Assembly: GCA_949751835.1 (NCBI GenBank)
Contig: CATKHK010000030.1
Span: forward strand, 186,001 to 250,000
Length of the DNA stretch: 64,000 nucleotides
Origin: Blepharisma japonicum
Lineage: Eukaryota; Ciliophora; Heterotrichea; Heterotrichida; Blepharismidae
Direction: 5' to 3'
Of the stretch, positions 45,067 through 55,363 are shown piece by piece. The notes below the pieces were generated by a model. The model was not told the origin of the DNA and did not search any database. It saw nothing but the letters and a program-made list of their open reading frames with translations. The translations under genes were made by a program, and so were the position numbers. Position 1 is the first letter of the stretch; each line of letters starts with the position of its first letter.

Positions 45067-45139
45067 GCCCGTTTAGCTCAGTCGGTAGAGCGCCAGCCTC
45101 TTAAGCTGGTGGTCGGGGGTTCGAGCCCCCCAGTGGGCG
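45067..45139 (+). tRNA. tRNA-Lys (anticodon CTT)
   Basis: 73 nt. The acceptor stem GCCCGTT pairs with AGTGGGC (two wobble pairs), followed by a discriminator G. The D arm is AGCTCAGTCGGTAGAGC, the anticodon stem CCAGC/GCTGG with loop CTCTTAA, and the T arm contains GGTTCGAGCCC. No intron. A and B boxes for RNA polymerase III are intact, and a run of six T follows at 45140. The closest textbook match is eukaryotic tRNA-Lys(CTT). Confidence 0.97.
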
Positions 45140-45320
45140 TTTTTTATATCTTTTTGCTTTTGGTAAGAAATTGCTGAAATTATACTAAAATTAAAGCTTT
45201 GAATAAAATTTAAGGTTTTAATTTATTATTGGGTAAGTATTTATATAAAAAATAAACAAATTTCTATGAATTCTCCATTTATACAAACACGCTTATTTAA
45301 AATTGTGAAAAATTTATCAA

Positions 45321-45944
45321 TTATTGATATTGGTAGTTATTGAAAAACATAGTAGCATCCCCAAATGGCATACGAAATGGTGCAAGTGTGTACATGATAG
45401 CTTCCTGCATCAAAGGGTGGATTGTCCTTGGAATTTTTTGTAGTTTTGTGTCAGAATTTTCATCGTTTTCATCATTTTTTTCATTTTCTTCGCTTTTTAT
45501 TACTAAGCTCTCTTTAAAATGTTTCCTAGACGGGATGCCAACTCCAGACTTAAAATGGTTCTGGATCTTTAGCATATGGCACAATAAAGGAAATTTTTTA
45601 TCTAAAATAACTATGTGCATCCTATAGCAAACTGAAGCTAATCTCCCAGTAGCTACTAAGTATTGAACTTTTGGCTTATGCTTAGGCAATGCAGTCACAA
45701 AGTTCATTTTCTTCCATTTGAACCTCTTCTTGAGTCCTTTTACTCTTGGGAAACCAAGATCGCGGAGTGTATTTTCTTTAAGAAAATACATAAGTCCGTG
45801 GGCTGGGGTTGTATAGATGAAGGTAGGATGATCTGTAAGTATTTGGAAACTGAACTTCTCTGAGTAGTCTTGGTAATTGCGGATTATAATTTCGTATTCA
45901 GAGCCATTGAGCCAACGCTCCTTCCAAGGAAATTCAGTGATCAT
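45321..45944 (-). CDS. Uncharacterised basic protein
   Basis: 207 residues, single exon. It is basic with many aromatic residues (MITEFPWKERWLNGSEYEII, RFKWKKMNFVTALPKHKPKV) and has an acidic insert near residues 150-165 (SEENEKNDENDENSD). No signal peptide, membrane helix or known domain is seen. A mitochondrial ribosome or respiratory accessory subunit would be one option in ciliates, but nothing proves it. Confidence 0.75.
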   Translation of the reverse strand: MITEFPWKERWLNGSEYEIIIRNYQDYSEKFSFQILTDHPTFIYTTPAHGLMYFLKENTLRDLGFPRVKGLKKRFKWKKMNFVTALPKHKPKVQYLVATGRLASVCYRMHIVILDKKFPLLCHMLKIQNHFKSGVGIPSRKHFKESLVIKSEENEKNDENDENSDTKLQKIPRTIHPLMQEAIMYTLAPFRMPFGDATMFFNNYQYQ

Positions 45945-46144
45945 TTATATTTTTATAATAGAGCCATTTTGCTAAAGCCAAATAAATATGAAATATAAAT
46001 AGAAGAATTAAGGGAAAGTTTATTAAAAAGCATTGAGTTGATTATATTAGCTAAAATAGTTATAAAGCAGCTTATCAATATCAAGAAGATAGGTTAGGCA
46101 AGATTACTTTAGATTTACTTAGCTTATAGTTTAAGCTTATAAAT

Positions 46145-46267
46145 ATGGACAAGCCTCAGCAAACTTCTGATCCTCAAACTCAAGCTATCATAGAGAGAGC
46201 TAAAAAGCAAAATAAACAAGTTTATATCAAAAAAGGAAATATTTGGTTTAAAGTAAATAATAAATAA
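46145..46267 (+). CDS. Possible 40-residue protein
   Basis: A short frame of 40 codons beginning MDKPQQTSDPQTQAIIERAK and ending IWFKVNNK before TAA. Its composition is protein-like (mixed charge, one Trp) and it sits in an otherwise empty gap 37 bp before the next gene, but length alone cannot support it. No joining intron to the following exon was found. Confidence 0.3.
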   Translation: MDKPQQTSDPQTQAIIERAKKQNKQVYIKKGNIWFKVNNK

Positions 46268-46303
46268 TAATTATTTCATAAAAAACTCTCTCATAATAAA
46301 TTT

Positions 46304-46720
46304 ATGCAGTGTGCACAAACTTTGCAAGGAATTTGGGAATCCACTCTGCATTCCTTAGGAGAGTGAGAACAGCAAATGATGAAAGGAAAACTTATTCTTG
46401 AAATGCAGGCTCAGGGATTAGAAGAAGTCTTAGAAAAACTTGTAGCTTTAACATAGAGTGACATTATTGTAAAATTGAAGTGGTTTTTACACACAGTCAA
46501 GACACAAATTTTTAGTAAAGATGAGGCAAGAAGCTGAGTAATTATGATTGAACTTAATCAAATAATTGACATGATGAGCCAAGAGTGAGATCTTAAAGTG
46601 AGCTTATCACAGCAAGCTGGAGGGCTGTTCGAGAAAAGGAAAATGGTTGTATATACATGGGTTACCGAGCCATATATGGATGAAAGCTATTTAGCAGGAC
46701 TACCTAAAAAATTCTTTTAA
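46304..46720 (+). CDS. Small helical protein with one tiny intron
   Basis: 133 residues when a 15-nt intron at 46442-46456 (GTAGCTTTAACATAG) is removed and TGA codons near 46366, 46534 and 46588 are read as Trp. Under the standard code no frame is visible here, but the corrected reading is continuous and rich in Trp, Met, Glu and Lys (QTLQGIWESTLHSLGEWEQQ, then DIIVKLKWFLHTVKTQIFSK), predicted all-helical. No family is recognised. It converges on the tetraspan gene, 91 bp away. Confidence 0.7.
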
Positions 46721-46811
46721 GATTTTATGCTGCAGGCTATTAAAGGAAAAGTAATGTCTGATTCCTTTTATAATGAATCTAAAATATACTTGAGAATTAG
46801 AAATAATTTTA

Positions 46812-47507
46812 TTAATATTGAGGGGGATTTTGATAGATTGGAGCATTTGGATAGGTACCTGGCTGTACAACTGGATAATTTGGTGGCACCATGCTTGGAA
46901 CATTTTGATATCCATTTTGAGCAAATTGCCCAAAAATAATAGGCTGAGATTGAGGATACACAACTTGTGGTTGTCCAGCTACAATTAATGGAGCATTGAG
47001 CATCTGATTTGCTTCTTCCATTGCACTTTGCAATTTCTTTGCATGGTTATGGGCAAAATGCGCCAGGAGAAAAGTCCCAGTTACAATAGCAAAAATTGTT
47101 CCTGAAAGCACCATTAGCACTTCAGCTATGCCTTCATCATCCTCACAGTCACTGTCTCTATAGCAATCTAGCTCTCCAAACCAGACCCACGATGCAATGA
47201 AACCTAATCCAGTTCCAATCATAAGAAGGATACAAATAATTCTTGTTGAGTTCAGCATAGCAACATAAGTTGATACTGTAGAAATGCTACTGTTTCAATT
47301 AGAAGCACACCAGCCATATTGTCCTATCAGAGCATATGGGAAGAAAATCACGATATACCAAAACCAAGAATTCCATGTTCCGAATACAAAAAAGAGGATA
47401 AAAGGTACTGTAAAAAAGCAATGGAATACTATTGAATCGCAGCGCACATCTCCTTTATGTTTTTCCACTTCATTTCTGTAGCGGCTGTTGTTGTATATAG
47501 GTATCAT
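46812..47507 (-). CDS. Multi-span membrane protein with Pro-rich tail
   Basis: 231 residues with a TGA at about 47293 read as Trp. Hydrophobic segments lie near residues 27-46 (IVFHCFFTVPFILFFVFG), 49-62 (WFWYIVIFFPYALIG), 92-110 (ICILLMIGTGLGFIASWVW) and 128-152 (EVLMVLSGTIFAIVTGTFLL), giving a four-helix topology. Between helices 3 and 4 is a Cys-bearing acidic loop (LDCYRDSDCEDDEG). The cytoplasmic tail is Pro/Gln/Tyr-rich (YPNAPIYQNPPQY). No family assigned. Confidence 0.78.
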
Positions 47508-47589
47508 TTTTATTACTACCTGATGTAAACTAATTAAAGTTACTGGATAAAGTAATGATTTTTATGTATTTTTAAATATATATTATAGT

Positions 47590-48966
47590 TTATTGTCATG
47601 CATTGCTAACTCTTTTCTTTAGCGCTAAATAATCTTCCATCAGCCTTCTCACCCATTTCCAAATCTGCTTAGAATTAGGCTCAATATAGAAAGTCCCAGG
47701 TGGCGAGCACTCTTTGATAAGTTTTGAAAGCCTTTGAATTAATTTTTTATGATTTTTGTATTCTTTTAATTCTCTGATTATTGTGAGAATTTGTGCTGCA
47801 TTTTCAGGCTTTTGATTTCCAAGAGCTGCTTTTAGGTTGTTGATACCTTTTTTGACTCATTCAGAGATTTCTAATTCTAAGTCGCGTTTTTTCTTGAGAA
47901 CACTTCGAACCTCTTCTTCTAGTCTCTGGGCGTCTTCTTTACGCAGAATAGCGGCTCTATCAAGCTCGCTACGGAGACCTTTGATTTCCTCTTCTCTGGT
48001 ATCTCGAATAGCGCTTAGTCTTGATATTTCTCTTTGCAGATCTAATACAATGGATTTTGAAGTAATAGTTTCCTTTTCATTGCTTTCTAATTGAAATCTT
48101 AAATTCTCTTTTTCATTTATCAGAATGGACCTTTCTTTTACTAATCCATTTAATTTTCTTTCAACTTCTTCAAGTCTTTGAATTTTTTGGTCGTCAATCC
48201 TCTCAATTTGATTTTTTTCAAATTCCAATCTTTTGATCTGCTGATCTTTTACATTCATTTGCACTTGAAAATTGCTGGATTGCTCCTGTAACCTCATATT
48301 TTGTATCTCACAAGCCTCTAATCTTCCCTGTAAATCTTCAATCTTTTTGATTTGGTAGCTTGCATCACTTTCTTTTTCATTTCTTATTAAGTTCATTTTG
48401 GTTCTATATTCATCTACTTCTCTTTGTAGTCTCGAATTTTTTTGTGTGAGTTCATCAATAATCCTATCTTTTTCAATAACTTTTCCTTCAAGTTTTATTG
48501 AATTTTCTTTTTCCATTTCAAGTAAAATTGAGTTTTCCCAACTATCGTCTTTTTTTGAAGTATAGCCATGATATTCATTTGTTTTAAAACTGCTTTTAAA
48601 ACTTGGTGAGCCTTGTCTTAGCTCTTCAAAGCTTTTAGTCATATTTTCATGATTTCTATTAAATGTTGCTGGAGATCTTATTAAAGGTCTTTCTTCCCTT
48701 GAATAGTCTACGCTTTTTTCTTCTACAGGAGCTAGGCTACTTCTAACATCTACACGATGGTTGTCTTCTTCAAATCTTTCTTCAAGAAAACGGTCAAGTG
48801 ACCTCTCTGTATTAAATGAAGAAGCAGAATCAATACGATTGAATAAAGACGGACGAAATGAGCCTTCAAAGCCAAATTCTTGGCCTGATGGAGATAATTC
48901 ACTAATAGCTTTTCTAATGCTTGATACTTTGTCATCGATTTGGTATCTGTCTGGGCTACTTTCCAT
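47590..48966 (-). CDS. Coiled-coil protein with conserved-looking helical C-terminus
   Basis: 458 residues; TGA codons near 47854 and 47596 are Trp, and the frame ends at TAA 47590. The first 140 residues are charged and Ser-rich; a long coiled coil follows from about 145 to 370 (RLEACEIQNMRLQEQSSN and similar). The C-terminal 85 residues are a separate helical module (INNLKAALGNQKPENAAQIL, then YIEPNSKQIWKWVRRLMEDY) with buried Trp, looking like a folded domain. Centrosomal or ciliary coiled-coil proteins have this layout, but I cannot name the family. Confidence 0.82.
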
Positions 48967-49104
48967 TTGAATTAAATTTGAAATTTGAAATAGGAAATTA
49001 ATAAATTCATGATTAGTTTATTAAAAATTCCCTGATTTTATGTATGATCTATAATGAGATAAAATGATATCGAGGATTTAATTCTTAGTAAATTTTAATT
49101 AAAT

Positions 49105-52100
49105 TTAATATTTAACTGACTTTCTAGGCTTTTCAATTTCTAATGCAATATCTTTTGTAGTCAGATCTTTAATTCTTGGTATTTTCACTTTTAAGTTGTA
49201 ATTTGGTACCTCTTCTCCTGATCCTTTAATTTTTCCATCCACAAAATGTCCATCATAAATGGTCCCATCTTCTCTTCTCAAGATTCCCCTCCCATGAGCC
49301 TTATCTTCAAAAAATTCACCTTCATAAGTAGCTCCATCTCTCATTTGTAGAAACCCTTTGCCATGCCTCATTGCATATTTTACTTCTCCACTATAAATTT
49401 CGTTTTTATCATCTTCATATCCAAGGCCATTAGGTGTGTCTAAGAACCAGTCACCAATATAAGTTTGACCGTTTTGCTTAGTTAAAACTCCAAAGCCACA
49501 TTTTACATTATTAACCCAATATCCTTCATAAACATCTCCTTCTTTCGTAATGACCCTGCCTAAGCCATTTCTCTTATTATTTTTCCAAAATCCTTCATAT
49601 ACTTGATTATAAAAAATTTCAATCCCTCTCCCATATCTTTGATTTCTACCGCTTCACTCTCCATAATAGTAAATCCCAGGCCCTATTTCTTTCCATTCAC
49701 AGAATTCTGGGAGTATTTTTGGAAACCTAAAATCAGGATCCTGAAAGCTAAATGGAATTAGTGAACTTCTTACCATCATCAACAATTCAAAATCTTTGCG
49801 TTCCTCGTGAGGGAGATGGACTGATTTAAGCTTTATAATTCTTTCATCAGTTTCCTTTTCAAAAGTCTCATTAATTTCTTCCTTTTTCTCATCACTTTTT
49901 GCAGTTACTGAGCTTCTTTCTGTTTGAAACTCAGACTCTTCATCTTTTTGAACTAAAACATTTTCTTCAAGCGAGGAGAATTTCATATCTGAGGGAGATT
50001 TTGGTAGCATAAAATTATTTAGATTAGTAGAATTGCTGGGAAGTGGAGAATCAGGAAGCGAAATATCTTGAACAGGTTGAGGTGTTTCATCTAAACTAGG
50101 CTCATGCATAGGTGCAATTCATTTAGTTGAAGACTCATCAGCTGAAAAATTAACTTCAGAATCGTTTAAAGGGAGTGGAGCTTGTGAATGGAATGATGAT
50201 TTATTTGATGCACTTTGGGAAGGTGACTCTTCAATTTTTACTTGCCCAAATTCTATATCAGAATCTATGTTTTCAGTTTCTAATTTTTGTGATGAAACAA
50301 TTGAAGAATTTAAAATTATATCTGATTTCATTTCTTCTGAGTCTTTAACAAATGAGCTGGCATTTGAGGATTCTTCTATCTCTTCGCTTTGTATTCCACT
50401 TGAATATTGGCTTTGCTCTTCTTCGCCTGAGTTTTCATGAGATCTTGCTGAATCGAGACCATATTCTTCTTCATATTTGTTGGGTTGGCTTGAGTGAAGA
50501 CTTTGCTCTTCTTCGTCTGAGTTTTGATTAGATCTGCCTGAGCTTTGGCTTTTTTCTTCTTCATTTGAGCTTTTATTAGATTTGCTTGAATTTTGGCTTT
50601 TAATTGAGCTTTTATTAGATTTGTTTGAGTTTTGGCTTTTCACAGAATTTTTTTCTTCTACTTCTGAGCTTTGATTGAATTTTTTTGAAACTTCGATTAT
50701 TCTGGAGTTTTGGTTGGAGACTCTTGAAGATTCGCTTTCTTCGGAAAGGTCACTATCAGGTACTGAAATAATTTCTGATTCTTCTAGTTCCTTGTGTCTT
50801 ATTTTTCCAAGCGCAAAATTATCTTCAACTTCCACTTGAAGACTCTGAATGTCTTCATTAGGATTTTTCTCTTCTTTAATTTGACGGTTTCTGTGCTTTC
50901 TTTTTTTCTTCTTACTGGAATTTAGTTCATCTCCGCTTTGATGGGAAATGATTATTTCTCCTGGAGTAGCAAATTCATTTTCTTCTTGTGTTTTCTTTTT
51001 ACTCTTTTTTTTTTCTTTTATTCCCGTGTTAGATAATTCTAATGGCTCTTCTGTTATAATTTCTACACTAGCTTCCCTATCTTCTTCAATAATTTTTTTC
51101 TTCTTTCTGTGCTTTTCCGGTTTTAATTTCTCTTCTTCAGACGAATTTTCTAAATTTTCTGATATTTGGTTTCCATATTCAATTGAAAATTCTTGTTCTT
51201 TTTCTCTAACCTCAAGTTCTTGCTTATCTTGCATCCCAATATCATCAATATTTTTGGATATTTCTACTCCTTCTCCATCAATTATCCCTTCTACCCCTTC
51301 TACCCCTTCGATCCCTTCTATCCCTTCTACCCCTTCTACCCCTTCTAACCCCTCTACTCCTTCTACCCCTTCTACTCCTTCTACCACTTCTACCCCTTCT
51401 ACCCCTTCTAACCCTTCTACCCATTCTACCCCTTCTACCACTTCTTCTTCGATACTTTCTGTATTTTTCTTCTTCTTTTTGTTTTTTTCTTTCCTAATAT
51501 TTATCTCCACAAAAGGATTTTCTTTTTCTTCTTCTGAACTGGATTTTTTATGTTTTTTATGTTTTCTTTTGACAATCTTTTCTTCTTCTGAAACCTTGAA
51601 ATTCCAATCACTTTCACTTTCCCCTTTTTGGCTTTTTTTGGGATCATCTTCTTCTTTATCACTCATCAAGAATGAAGATACTTCTTGTTTTTTCATTCTA
51701 AAACTTAAATCTTCTGCTAGCAATGGGTTGTCTAGCTGGGGAACCTTAAAAGCTGTTTGAGACTCTTCAAGGTCTTGATTAGATTTTAAGCCAGAAATGT
51801 CTGAAGGCTTTTGATCAATTTGACTTCTCACAAGTTCATCTTCATAGGCATCTTTTGTGTTAAAATTCTCGTAGTCTTTATAGTAACTTGTTTTTAGTTC
51901 TTCAAAATTGAATGATACAGAGTCGTCAGTTAGCTCTTTGGCTTGCGCAAGCTTATTTTTTGGAATATCCATATTTGGCTTATAAGAAGCTCTGCTTATA
52001 ACTCCTTCTGATTTTGGGCTCATGAAGTTTTCTTCATCAGTCATTTTGCTAACTTTTTCCAAAATTTCTTCAACTGACGATGCTAATGCATTTGATGGCG

Positions 52101-53076
52101 GGCTTCTTGCAGCCTCAGAACTTCTTTCAGACTCTGATCCAAAAACACCTTCTGCATACTGTTTTTTCTTAATAGAAGACTCAGTTCTTTTAAGTTGACT
52201 TTTCCTCCACCTGCCTTTAAATTCATTCCCATTTTCATCAACATAAGCACCATCTCCATGCATCATATTAGATTTTCATTCTCCTTGGTATTTTCTCCCA
52301 TCATTTCAAACCATAACTCCATATCCTTGCCTTACATCATCTACAAAATTTCCATTATAATTAAATTCTGGGTTTTTAAAAGCCCCTTCTCCGTTAAGCA
52401 TATCATTATTTCAATTTCCTTCAAAAATTCCATCAGAAGTGATTAATTTTCCTGGACCTTCACGTTTGTCGTTTTTGAAATTTCCTTTATAGATGCATTC
52501 ATTTGCATATGTAAATTCTCCATATCCATGCTTTAAGCCTTTTTTGAATTCTCCAATATATTTTCCTTCATCAGAAATTTTGACACCTCTACCATGAGGT
52601 GTGTTACTTTCAAGTTCTCCTTCATATACAAATTCATTTGAAATTATTTTTCCATGGCCAATAATTGTATCCTTTATCCATCTTCCTTCATAAACAGTTC
52701 CGTCTGTATCAATTAGTCTTCCAAAGCCATTAGGCTGATGCATTCTGAAATTTCCTTCATAGATGCTGCCGTTTTCTTTAAGTAAAGCTCCGAAGCCATT
52801 AAAGGTATAGGCTTTTGTCATGGTTCCTGAGTAAATCCCAACCTTAGTTTTAATATTTTCATACCAGCTTAAGTCTTCATTGATTTTTTCTGGAAATGGC
52901 AGCGGTTCTAGTTTTTTATATCTTTTGATAGTCGCTTTATATACTTTAGATTGATTTTTTTCAAATAATGACAAAACTAAATTTTTTGGAGGGCTTTTTA
53001 AGCTTTTTGGTGGACCGACAATGGAGCCTCGAGAACTTGACTCAAATGACATATGTGGAGTTGATTTTTGAGACAT
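49105..53076 (-). CDS. Large MORN-repeat protein with repetitive middle
   Basis: 1323 residues in a single frame that crosses TGA codons near 52409, 52267, 50117 and 49652. The chosen start is MSQKSTPHMSF at 53076, since further upstream the frame runs into the divergent gene's promoter. About eight MORN repeats lie at residues 85-290 (for example YEGNFRMHQPNGFGRL, YIGEFKKGLKHGYGEF), and about seven at 1135-1292 (YEGYWVNNVKCGFGVL, YEGEFFEDKAHGRGIL). Between them are about 840 disordered residues rich in Glu, Lys and Ser, with an EGV tripeptide array near 540-600 and Ser/Asn/Lys-rich repeats. MORN proteins bind membranes or cytoskeletal structures; in protists they occur at the cortex and basal bodies. 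Confidence 0.92.
51270..51465 (-). repeat. 9-bp minisatellite encoding EGV repeats
   Basis: A tandem array of about 20 units with consensus GAAGGGGTA on the minus strand, coding Glu-Gly-Val with Leu, Ile and Trp variants. It lies in frame inside the MORN gene. The unit is a multiple of three, so length change would keep the frame. The array is G-rich on the coding strand, unlike the AT-rich surroundings. Confidence 0.9.
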
Positions 53077-53263
53077 ATTAAAAACGATTATTATAAACTC
53101 ATAAAGGAATTTCTTATCAAAACTCCTATTTTCAAAGCTTAAACATAATGCTTTGTAAAGCCGCAAAAACAGTTGCAAAAGAGTATATTTGTTATTGAGT
53201 TTTAATTTAAATCTTATCAAAAAAAACTTGCCCACATTATCACCTATTCGGTGTAATTCTAAA

Positions 53264-53548
53264 ATGGACGATAAGCTCAACTCATCATTTGTAAATGCAG
53301 CGAATGCATTAAGTGCTCTCTTCAAAGAAAGCCAAAACCAAGTAGAAGAGTCATACCAAAGAGGTAAAGCTGACTTCTACCAAGAAGTTCTTAAGTGGAT
53401 GCTTGATTTCCATAATGGTGACATCCGATATGTTACAGTTGAAAACTTAATGGAATTTGTTAATAATTGTTTATCACAGCCAAGATCTATTTCTCAAGAA
53501 ATTCCTATTGAATATCCTTTGAAAAAATTCAAACCTTCAAGAAATTAA
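53264..53548 (+). CDS. Small helical protein, perhaps HAPSTR1-like
   Basis: 94 residues from ATG 53264. The first half has two helices (FVNAANALSALFKESQNQVE, YQRGKADFYQEVLKWMLDFH) followed by a conserved-looking segment (DIRYVTVENLMEFVNNCLS). The arrangement of a Ser/Ala-rich helix, a YQRG-type turn and a WML helix recalls the HAPSTR1/C16orf72 family of nuclear stress regulators, but only loosely. It is divergent with the MORN gene, with a gap of 187 bp. The 292 bp after it show nothing. Confidence 0.65.
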   Translation: MDDKLNSSFVNAANALSALFKESQNQVEESYQRGKADFYQEVLKWMLDFHNGDIRYVTVENLMEFVNNCLSQPRSISQEIPIEYPLKKFKPSRN

Positions 53549-53840
53549 ATACTACTCTTGCATACCATTGGAGATTTCTGGATTAATCAGTAATTTTATT
53601 TTTATTTGTGGTTGATTAGTGGTTTAATTTTTGTGTTTAGTATAAAGCAGCGGAATAGGGTTAGAATGAAAATTAGCTATATAATCACCATTGGCTTATA
53701 AGATAATAAATCCGCATAATTAGTAAAATCTTCCTAAAAAATTGAAATAAACTAACAAAAATATCCCAATCTTCCAATTTTATTCTTTTCTTCAGCAATA
53801 ACCCTTAATCATTTGCTTCATAATCTTCACATAATCTAAA

Positions 53841-55028
53841 ATGGATGACCAAGTAGAAGTTCATTTCCAAACTGATTTAGGTGAAGATTGGCAAGTCTCT
53901 GAAAGCTACTGGATAAATACTAGCAGTGGAAAAACTGAGCTCCAAGATATAATTCTTCAGCACCTTAATAAGCAAGCGAATTTGATGCTTCTTCTTAATG
54001 GAGACATTGTCACCAATTCTTTAGAAGAGTAATTCCTATATAGACATATGAGAACTCAAGGTCTATCTACAGAACAAAAAATCGAAATTTGGTTTTCTAT
54101 TGAGATTCCACCACCCTCTTCACAAGGTGAAATACAGTTTGATGACTGGATTTCTTGTGTGCAGTTGACTAACCAAGCATGTTTTGTGTCAGATTATGGA
54201 GGGTTTCTGGCACTTTATAATGAAAACCAAGAAGAAATCGTAAAAAATCAGATTTTTAACCACCCTATAAAATCAATAGATTTCAATGAAAATTCCAATT
54301 TGCTGATTGCGGGTTCTAAAACTGGTGACATAAAAATCTTTAATTTCCAAGAAAATTCTTTAGAAGAATCAGCATTTTCACATATAAAGCACATTGAAAA
54401 AGTCGCATCTAATCCATCGGGCTCCATGTGGGCTATCGGCACATATTCAGGAGAAGTAAACCTTGCCAAAATAAACGAAGAAAACGCAACAATAAGAGAT
54501 GGAGCTAAGAAGCAGAGACTTGACAAATTTAATGTTGAAATAAACCAATTAAATTTGCCTCATACAGACTGTATAACCGGACTTAAGTGGCCGTCTCTTG
54601 ATTTATTATTAACAAGCTCTACTGATCATTCAATTATGGCTGTCGATTTAGAGACCCAATCTGTAACTTCCAGCATTCTGGCTCCAAGGTCTATTCAAGC
54701 ATTTAATGTTTTAGAGAATATAATTGGTGCTGGTTTTGAAAATGGGCTAGCACAGCTCTATGACTATAGAAATTCACAAGTAATTGTTATATAGAAAATT
54801 GCTTTATTGGAAGGAAAATCTTGGGTAAGAGCTATTTCAATGAAAGACTTGCACATTGTTGTTGGGCATGAAAACGGAAATTTAAGGTTTTTTGATAGGA
54901 GAAGTGTTAAGAGCCCATTACACACAATCGAAGCTCACCAAGGAAAAGTGTTGACAGCGGATTGGTTGAATTCTCTTGTTACTAGTGGAGGATCAGATTC
55001 AATAGTAAAATATCACACATTTAGTTAG
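53841..55028 (+). CDS. WDR12: WDR12/Ytm1 ribosome biogenesis factor
   Basis: 385 residues in three exons with 15-nt introns at 54029-54043 (GTAATTCCTATATAG) and 54780-54794 (GTAATTGTTATATAG). The N-terminal NLE ubiquitin-like domain is residues 1-80 (VEVHFQTDLGEDWQVSE, then NSLEE across the intron into HMRTQGLSTEQKIEIWF), where Ytm1 proteins carry SLEEYL...GLSTE. WD40 repeats fill the rest (VSDYGGFLALYNE, GSMWAIGTYSGEVNL, LLLTSSTDHSIMAVDLE, VTSGGSDSIVKYHTF). With BOP1 and PES1 it forms the PeBoW complex that processes pre-60S rRNA, and its NLE domain is released by the AAA ATPase Rea1. Confidence 0.95.
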
Positions 55029-55363
55029 ATTTTTTTAATGAAATAACTCTTTTCGCTTAAGTAATTATTATATTTATATTATTTAACTTTAAATAGCTGT
55101 AATAGATCTTTTATTTGATTATAAAAAGTACTTTGAATTATATTTAGTTTTAAACAGAATATAATTAAAATTATCTGTCCTCCTAAATGATTTAAAATAT
55201 GACCGATGTTACTATATTGTAAAATTTGGTTTATGTTTTAGTAGCATCAAAATGTCATAATCTATATAAAATTTATATAAAATGGACATATTTAATTAAG
55301 TAGTTAAGGATAATTAATCTTCGTCTTCTTTGCAATGCTTCCTGACCGTTCAAATTATAATAA
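55029..55363. other. Intergenic gap without visible gene
   Basis: 335 bp of AT-rich DNA between two plus-strand genes. No frame, repeat or RNA gene is seen; the SPT6 promoter should lie here. Confidence 0.55.

Noticed and set aside
50948-51760. 270-codon plus-strand frame rich in Ser, Pro and Thr
   Set aside because: It is the antisense shadow of the Glu/Gly/Val and Lys-rich part of the MORN gene; its repeats are the complement of the minisatellite.
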